Source of the DNA: GCA-2689995 sp964529325
GTDB lineage: Bacteria > Fidelibacterota > Marinisomatia > SCGC-AAA003-L08 > GCA-2689995
Assembly (NCBI GenBank): GCA_964529325.1
Contig: CAZGWH010000048.1
Coordinates: 1 to 17,857, forward strand
Length of the DNA: 17,857 nt
Direction of reading: 5' to 3'
How positions within the stretch are numbered: the stretch's first letter is position 1; every line of letters starts with the position of its first letter. Below, one piece after another: positions 14,410 through 17,857 of this stretch. The notes below the pieces were generated by a model. The model was given only the letters and a program-made list of their open reading frames with translations. It ran no database searches and had not been told where the DNA came from. The position numbers were made by a program, and so were the translations under genes.

Positions 14410-15900
14410 ATGCAGACAAATTTCAGACATGGATTTCAACAAATAAAATTAAATTTATTTATTTTACTCATTTGCTTTAGTATGTTAACAGTAATTAGAG
14501 CAGAAGTTTATGATGGTTTAATATTATTTACACCATCACCCTTAAACCCTCAAGCTGGTAATTCGACTTACCTTATCGATGGGGAAAGTAATATTATAAA
14601 CCAATGGAATCATCCAAACAGGGTAGCTAGTATGGCTTATCTATTACCCGATAGTACGATGCTTTATCCGTGTTTAGCACCTAATACCTACATGTCAGTT
14701 GCAGCAGGTGGTGGGCGAATTTTAAAATATAACTGGGATGGGGAAATTTTATGGGATTTTAATTGGTCAAGTATGGGATTTATCCAACATCATGATATTG
14801 AGCCATTACCAAACGGAAATATTTTACTTTTAAGTAATGAACGAATTTCAATGCAAGAAGCAATTGATAGAGGACGAATTGAAATTGAAGGTGAAATCTG
14901 GCCAGATATGGTTGTAGAAATTGAACCAACAGGACCATTGACAGGCCAAGTTGTTTGGCAATGGAGATTTTGGGATCACCTCATTCAAGATGTAGATTCA
15001 ACATTAGAAAACCATGGAACAGTTTCAGAGCATCCTGAACGATTAGATATAAATGTTGCTAACATCTTTGGAGTAAGTGTTACAGGTGATTATAGCGGTG
15101 ATTGGACCCATGCAAATGCCGTTCACTATAACAAAACATTAGATCAAATTATTATTTCATGCCGACGAACAAATGAATTTTATGTAATTGACCATAGCAC
15201 AACAACTGAGCAGGCAAGTGGAACAACGGGTGGAAATTCAGGGAAGGGTGGTGATTTTCTATACCGCTGGGGTAACCCTCAAAATTATGATAGAGGAGAT
15301 TCCACAAACCAAATTACCTTTGCACAACACAGCGTTAACTGGATTCCCGAAGGTTACCCCGGAGCAGGAAATATTTTAATATTTAATAATGGATTTACTC
15401 AATTATTGCTAAATGAAAATGACCGTTCTTCTGTAATTGAAATTACTCCTCCAATGAATAATTTAAATGAATATATTATTGAAAATGATGACGCCTATGG
15501 GCCTGACGAATTTGAATGGTTTTATAATGGAGGTGATGATTTTAACTTTATATCTGTTATCCAAGGAGGTGCATTTCGTTTGCCTAATGGGAATACATTA
15601 ATAACCACTGCTGGTAATCCAACTATTTTTGAAGTAAATCAAAATGGTGAAATGGAATGGAGTACTGATATGGGTTCTACAGGAATTGCCCGTGCTCAAA
15701 AATATGGTGATGAATTTTTTAATTCACACATTTGGGGTGATGTTAATCAAGATGGCATCGTAAATGCTAATGATATTCTATTAATGGTAAATATAATTTT
15801 AGGATTAAATAACACCCAAGAAAATGCAGATTTAAATTCGGACAACCTTATCAATATTTTAGATATTTTTATTTTGATTGATATAATAATTACAAATTAA
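14410..15900 (+). CDS. Secreted arylsulfotransferase-like protein with C-terminal dockerin
   Basis: A 496-aa exported protein. Residues 1-31 form a signal peptide ending VIRA before EVYDG. The body (about 33-430) has beta-propeller-type repeats seen in the ASST (aryl-sulfate sulfotransferase) family: IQHHDIEPLPNGNILLL (125-141), THANAVHYNKTLDQIIIS (233-250), FAQHSVNW (304-311) and FRLPNGNTLITT (389-400). The histidines in these motifs (127/128, 234, 307) match the kind used by ASST for PAPS-independent sulfate transfer, but exact equivalence is not shown. The C-terminus is a dockerin-like pair: GDVNQDGIVNANDILLMVN (443-461) and ADLNSDNLINILDIFIL (473-489). ATG has no clear ribosome site. Carbohydrate or other anchoring through a cohesin is possible; no cohesin is in view. 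Confidence 0.85.
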   Translation: MQTNFRHGFQQIKLNLFILLICFSMLTVIRAEVYDGLILFTPSPLNPQAGNSTYLIDGESNIINQWNHPNRVASMAYLLPDSTMLYPCLAPNTYMSVAAGGGRILKYNWDGEILWDFNWSSMGFIQHHDIEPLPNGNILLLSNERISMQEAIDRGRIEIEGEIWPDMVVEIEPTGPLTGQVVWQWRFWDHLIQDVDSTLENHGTVSEHPERLDINVANIFGVSVTGDYSGDWTHANAVHYNKTLDQIIISCRRTNEFYVIDHSTTTEQASGTTGGNSGKGGDFLYRWGNPQNYDRGDSTNQITFAQHSVNWIPEGYPGAGNILIFNNGFTQLLLNENDRSSVIEITPPMNNLNEYIIENDDAYGPDEFEWFYNGGDDFNFISVIQGGAFRLPNGNTLITTAGNPTIFEVNQNGEMEWSTDMGSTGIARAQKYGDEFFNSHIWGDVNQDGIVNANDILLMVNIILGLNNTQENADLNSDNLINILDIFILIDIIITN

Positions 15901-16014
15901 CAAATAAGAAATAAGAATTAAGAATTTATGTTTCATGGCACCAAAATTAAAAACAAAATGATAAAAAATCCAATTTTAAATTGAATTACCACGACTAAAA
16001 TTATTCCCTAAAAC

Positions 16015-16044
16015 TAAAAAAGCCTCACATTTCTGCAAGGCTTT
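16015..16044 (-). terminator. Intrinsic terminator between convergent genes
   Basis: AAAGCCT (16019-16025) pairs with AGGCTTT (16038-16044) around a 12-nt loop; the A run at 16015-16021 gives a strong U tract on the minus strand, ending the surface-protein transcript. Read on the plus strand the U tract is only TTT, so it may act weakly for the ASST-like gene. Confidence 0.8.
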
Positions 16045-16069
16045 AAAGTTCAAAAAATAACTTTGAAAA

Positions 16070-17857
16070 TTATTTTACTAAGGTGACTTTAGTATTAAGT
16101 ATTTCATGCGAAGAGTTCTCTAATTGAATAAAATATATTCCACTTGGGCTTTCCTCTGCTTTCCACATTACATTGTGGTGGCCTGAATTAAATATCTTAT
16201 TCGTGATTTCTTCAATTAATTGGCCTTTCACATCAAAAACAGAAATAGATATGCGATCTGCTGTTTTTAACTCAAATGGGATATTAATTGTTGGATTAAA
16301 TGGATTTGGATAAGCAGAAGATAGTGTAAATCCATCGGGCAATATCGTTGAATTTGAATTAGATAAATATCCACCTGGTGCGTCTGTTGTAAATTTTATT
16401 GCCATATTATTCTGTAATAAAGATGCACCTGCTCCGGGTGTATTATTAAAACAATATTGTACACCTTGGTTTTGGTCTGGTGATTCAATTCCAATTGTTG
16501 AATAATTACCATTTTGGTCAACATCATTTACTTCTTTATACTGAAATAAAATTTCACCATCGCCTGTAATTGTTGGATTTTGTTGGGTATTAAATAAAAT
16601 CATTTGAAATGTTTCTCTATCACAAGCATCTGGACAATATTCATCATTTTCACCATTTGCAACATTTTCCCATTGTATTATAAATTGACCATTATCTTCG
16701 TCATAATAGGATAAAACTTCAAATGGTTCTGTTCCCACATTATCATCTAAATCATCCATAAATGGTGCAATCATACCCGCTGGCCCCATTGGCATTGGAA
16801 TAGAGAAGTTCCAAAAGTGAGATAAAGTCGTTGGTTCAAAACTTGTCCATCCATTTGAACATACGGTAATTTCATTGTATGTTTTACCGTAATATTGAAA
16901 ATTAAAACCAAGTGGAATTGTCGTTCGTGTATCATCAACTAAATTTAAATCTGTACCCATTCCACCATGACTTGGGCTAATTTCTACCCAATTATAGGTT
17001 GGTGCTTCCGGATAATTTGTATCCCAATTATCATATCCCCAATAACCATAATGGTCTGGAGGTGTTGGATCCGATTCCAATAATGCAGGCACCATTAAAT
17101 TTACGCGTTTAGATTGTACGACTACTCCATTTTGAATAATATCTACATCAATAAATAATTGAGTTCCAATCGGAATTGATAAATCAATATCTCCAATTAA
17201 TACACTGTTTAATAATTGATTATCAAATCCATTAATTTCAAAAGTATTATCAGGATTAGGTGAACCATTAAAAATACCTTCCGAAAAATTAACGACTTGT
17301 AATGTAAGATTTGAGTAATTTTGTTGAGATGAATTTGAAATATTTAAACTTAAATCAAGATTATTTCCTGGTGTAACATAATTCAAACCCTCGCCAGTTA
17401 TAACATCAATATCAAAATAGGTAAAAACTTCAGGATTATATGTTTCACCATTATCAGAAGTAAAATTAAGTGAAATTTTCTGTTGATAAAATTGTGATTT
17501 ATTTAAATATAAATCTAATTCAGCACCCAATGGGATATCTGAAAAATCAATATTTAAATTACCGTTCTCATTTGAAAGCCCTTTTGCAATCAACTCATCA
17601 TTATACATTAATGCCCCTACAACCATTTCTAACGGATTATTATGTTGATCTGTAATTGTAAGTGAAACATGAGAATTATTGAGTTCAGCACCATTTTCTA
17701 AACTGGTATTCATTTCTTCAGGTACACCTAACCAAACGGGAATACTAGGGTCCCCTATTACACTATACACATGGTGATAAAAATAAACAACACCCGGTTT
17801 TCCATTTGGATCTAATTGTCCAATTTGATCCGGAAATTCAGTAATAAGTGATTGTTT
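16070..17857 (-). CDS. C-terminal part of C25 peptidase-like surface protein with T9SS sorting domain (partial)
   Basis: The frame is open to the window edge. A GTG at 17768-17770 could start a 566-aa protein, but it is preceded by 29 more in-frame codons, so I take it as an internal Val. The visible start (…NGKPGVVYFYHHVYSVIGDPSIPVW) resembles the end of a gingipain-like C25 peptidase domain, where a Y-x-LLGDP motif is usual; the catalytic Cys/His would lie outside. Next come Ig-like segments, then a domain with NGWTSFEP and MIAPFMDDLDD, and last a T9SS type A sorting domain of about 85 residues (YPNPFNP; SGIYFIQLENSS; final KVTLVK). The product should cross the outer membrane by T9SS and be anchored or released. 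Downstream lies a terminator. Confidence 0.85.
   Translation of the reverse strand, partial: KQSLITEFPDQIGQLDPNGKPGVVYFYHHVYSVIGDPSIPVWLGVPEEMNTSLENGAELNNSHVSLTITDQHNNPLEMVVGALMYNDELIAKGLSNENGNLNIDFSDIPLGAELDLYLNKSQFYQQKISLNFTSDNGETYNPEVFTYFDIDVITGEGLNYVTPGNNLDLSLNISNSSQQNYSNLTLQVVNFSEGIFNGSPNPDNTFEINGFDNQLLNSVLIGDIDLSIPIGTQLFIDVDIIQNGVVVQSKRVNLMVPALLESDPTPPDHYGYWGYDNWDTNYPEAPTYNWVEISPSHGGMGTDLNLVDDTRTTIPLGFNFQYYGKTYNEITVCSNGWTSFEPTTLSHFWNFSIPMPMGPAGMIAPFMDDLDDNVGTEPFEVLSYYDEDNGQFIIQWENVANGENDEYCPDACDRETFQMILFNTQQNPTITGDGEILFQYKEVNDVDQNGNYSTIGIESPDQNQGVQYCFNNTPGAGASLLQNNMAIKFTTDAPGGYLSNSNSTILPDGFTLSSAYPNPFNPTINIPFELKTADRISISVFDVKGQLIEEITNKIFNSGHHNVMWKAEESPSGIYFIQLENSSHEILNTKVTLVK

Noticed and set aside
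17768..17770. GTG as the start of the surface protein
   Set aside because: The frame stays open upstream to the window edge with C25-like sequence and there is no signal peptide after the GTG, so it is an internal Val.

Overview
The window is AT-rich bacterial DNA, most likely from a marine member of the Fibrobacterota-Chlorobiota-Bacteroidota (FCB) superphylum. My best guess is Candidatus Marinimicrobia (SAR406 / Neomarinimicrobiota). The clues are a type IX secretion (T9SS) type A sorting tail with a YPNPFNP motif, two secreted proteins ending in dockerin-like repeats, a gingipain-like C25 peptidase tail, few Shine-Dalgarno sites, and occasional TTG and GTG starts. This placement is inference; no phylogeny could be run.

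Layout. (1) 1-734, minus: 5' part of an intact reading frame related to IS1595-type transposases (zinc ribbon, HTH, transposase-like tail) that seems to have lost its DDE residues. (2) 735-1718: about 1 kb without a convincing protein gene. It holds two related hairpin-plus-terminator units on the minus strand (795-870 and 930-1008), possibly tandem small RNAs or leader attenuators, then a very AT-rich stretch with two DnaA-box-like 9-mers. (3) 1719-2072, minus: tmRNA (ssrA), predicted tag ADYGYAAAA. (4) 2124-6669, minus: a tightly packed run of cyclophilin PPIase, patatin-like phospholipase, DsbD, a TlpA-like thioredoxin and a pterin dehydratase, mostly an envelope folding/redox and lipid group. 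(5) 6798-8283, plus: a GNAT acetyltransferase, then a secreted beta-helix/dockerin gene split by one in-frame TGA. (6) 8280-10967, minus: a lipoprotein with a C-terminal membrane helix, a two-TM potassium channel with RCK domain, and a separate cyclic-nucleotide-binding protein overlapping it by one base. (7) 11050-14304, plus: glycolate oxidase-type glcD, a very short glcE, and glcF, with overlapping reading frames. (8) 14410-15900, plus: a secreted arylsulfotransferase-like protein with a C-terminal dockerin. (9) 16070-17857, minus: C-terminal part of a C25-like, T9SS-sorted surface protein, running off the window.

How the genes may work together. DsbD would pass electrons across the inner membrane to periplasmic thioredoxin-like proteins such as its TlpA neighbour, and the exported PPIase supports folding. 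Both suit a cell that secretes large surface proteins. The channel and the CNBD protein look like a split ligand-gated potassium channel. GlcDEF would oxidise glycolate or a related 2-hydroxy acid and pass electrons to the respiratory chain.

The most unusual items are the paired hairpin/terminator units beside the apparently catalytically dead transposase relative, the split channel, the reduced GlcE, and the in-frame TGA in the dockerin gene.
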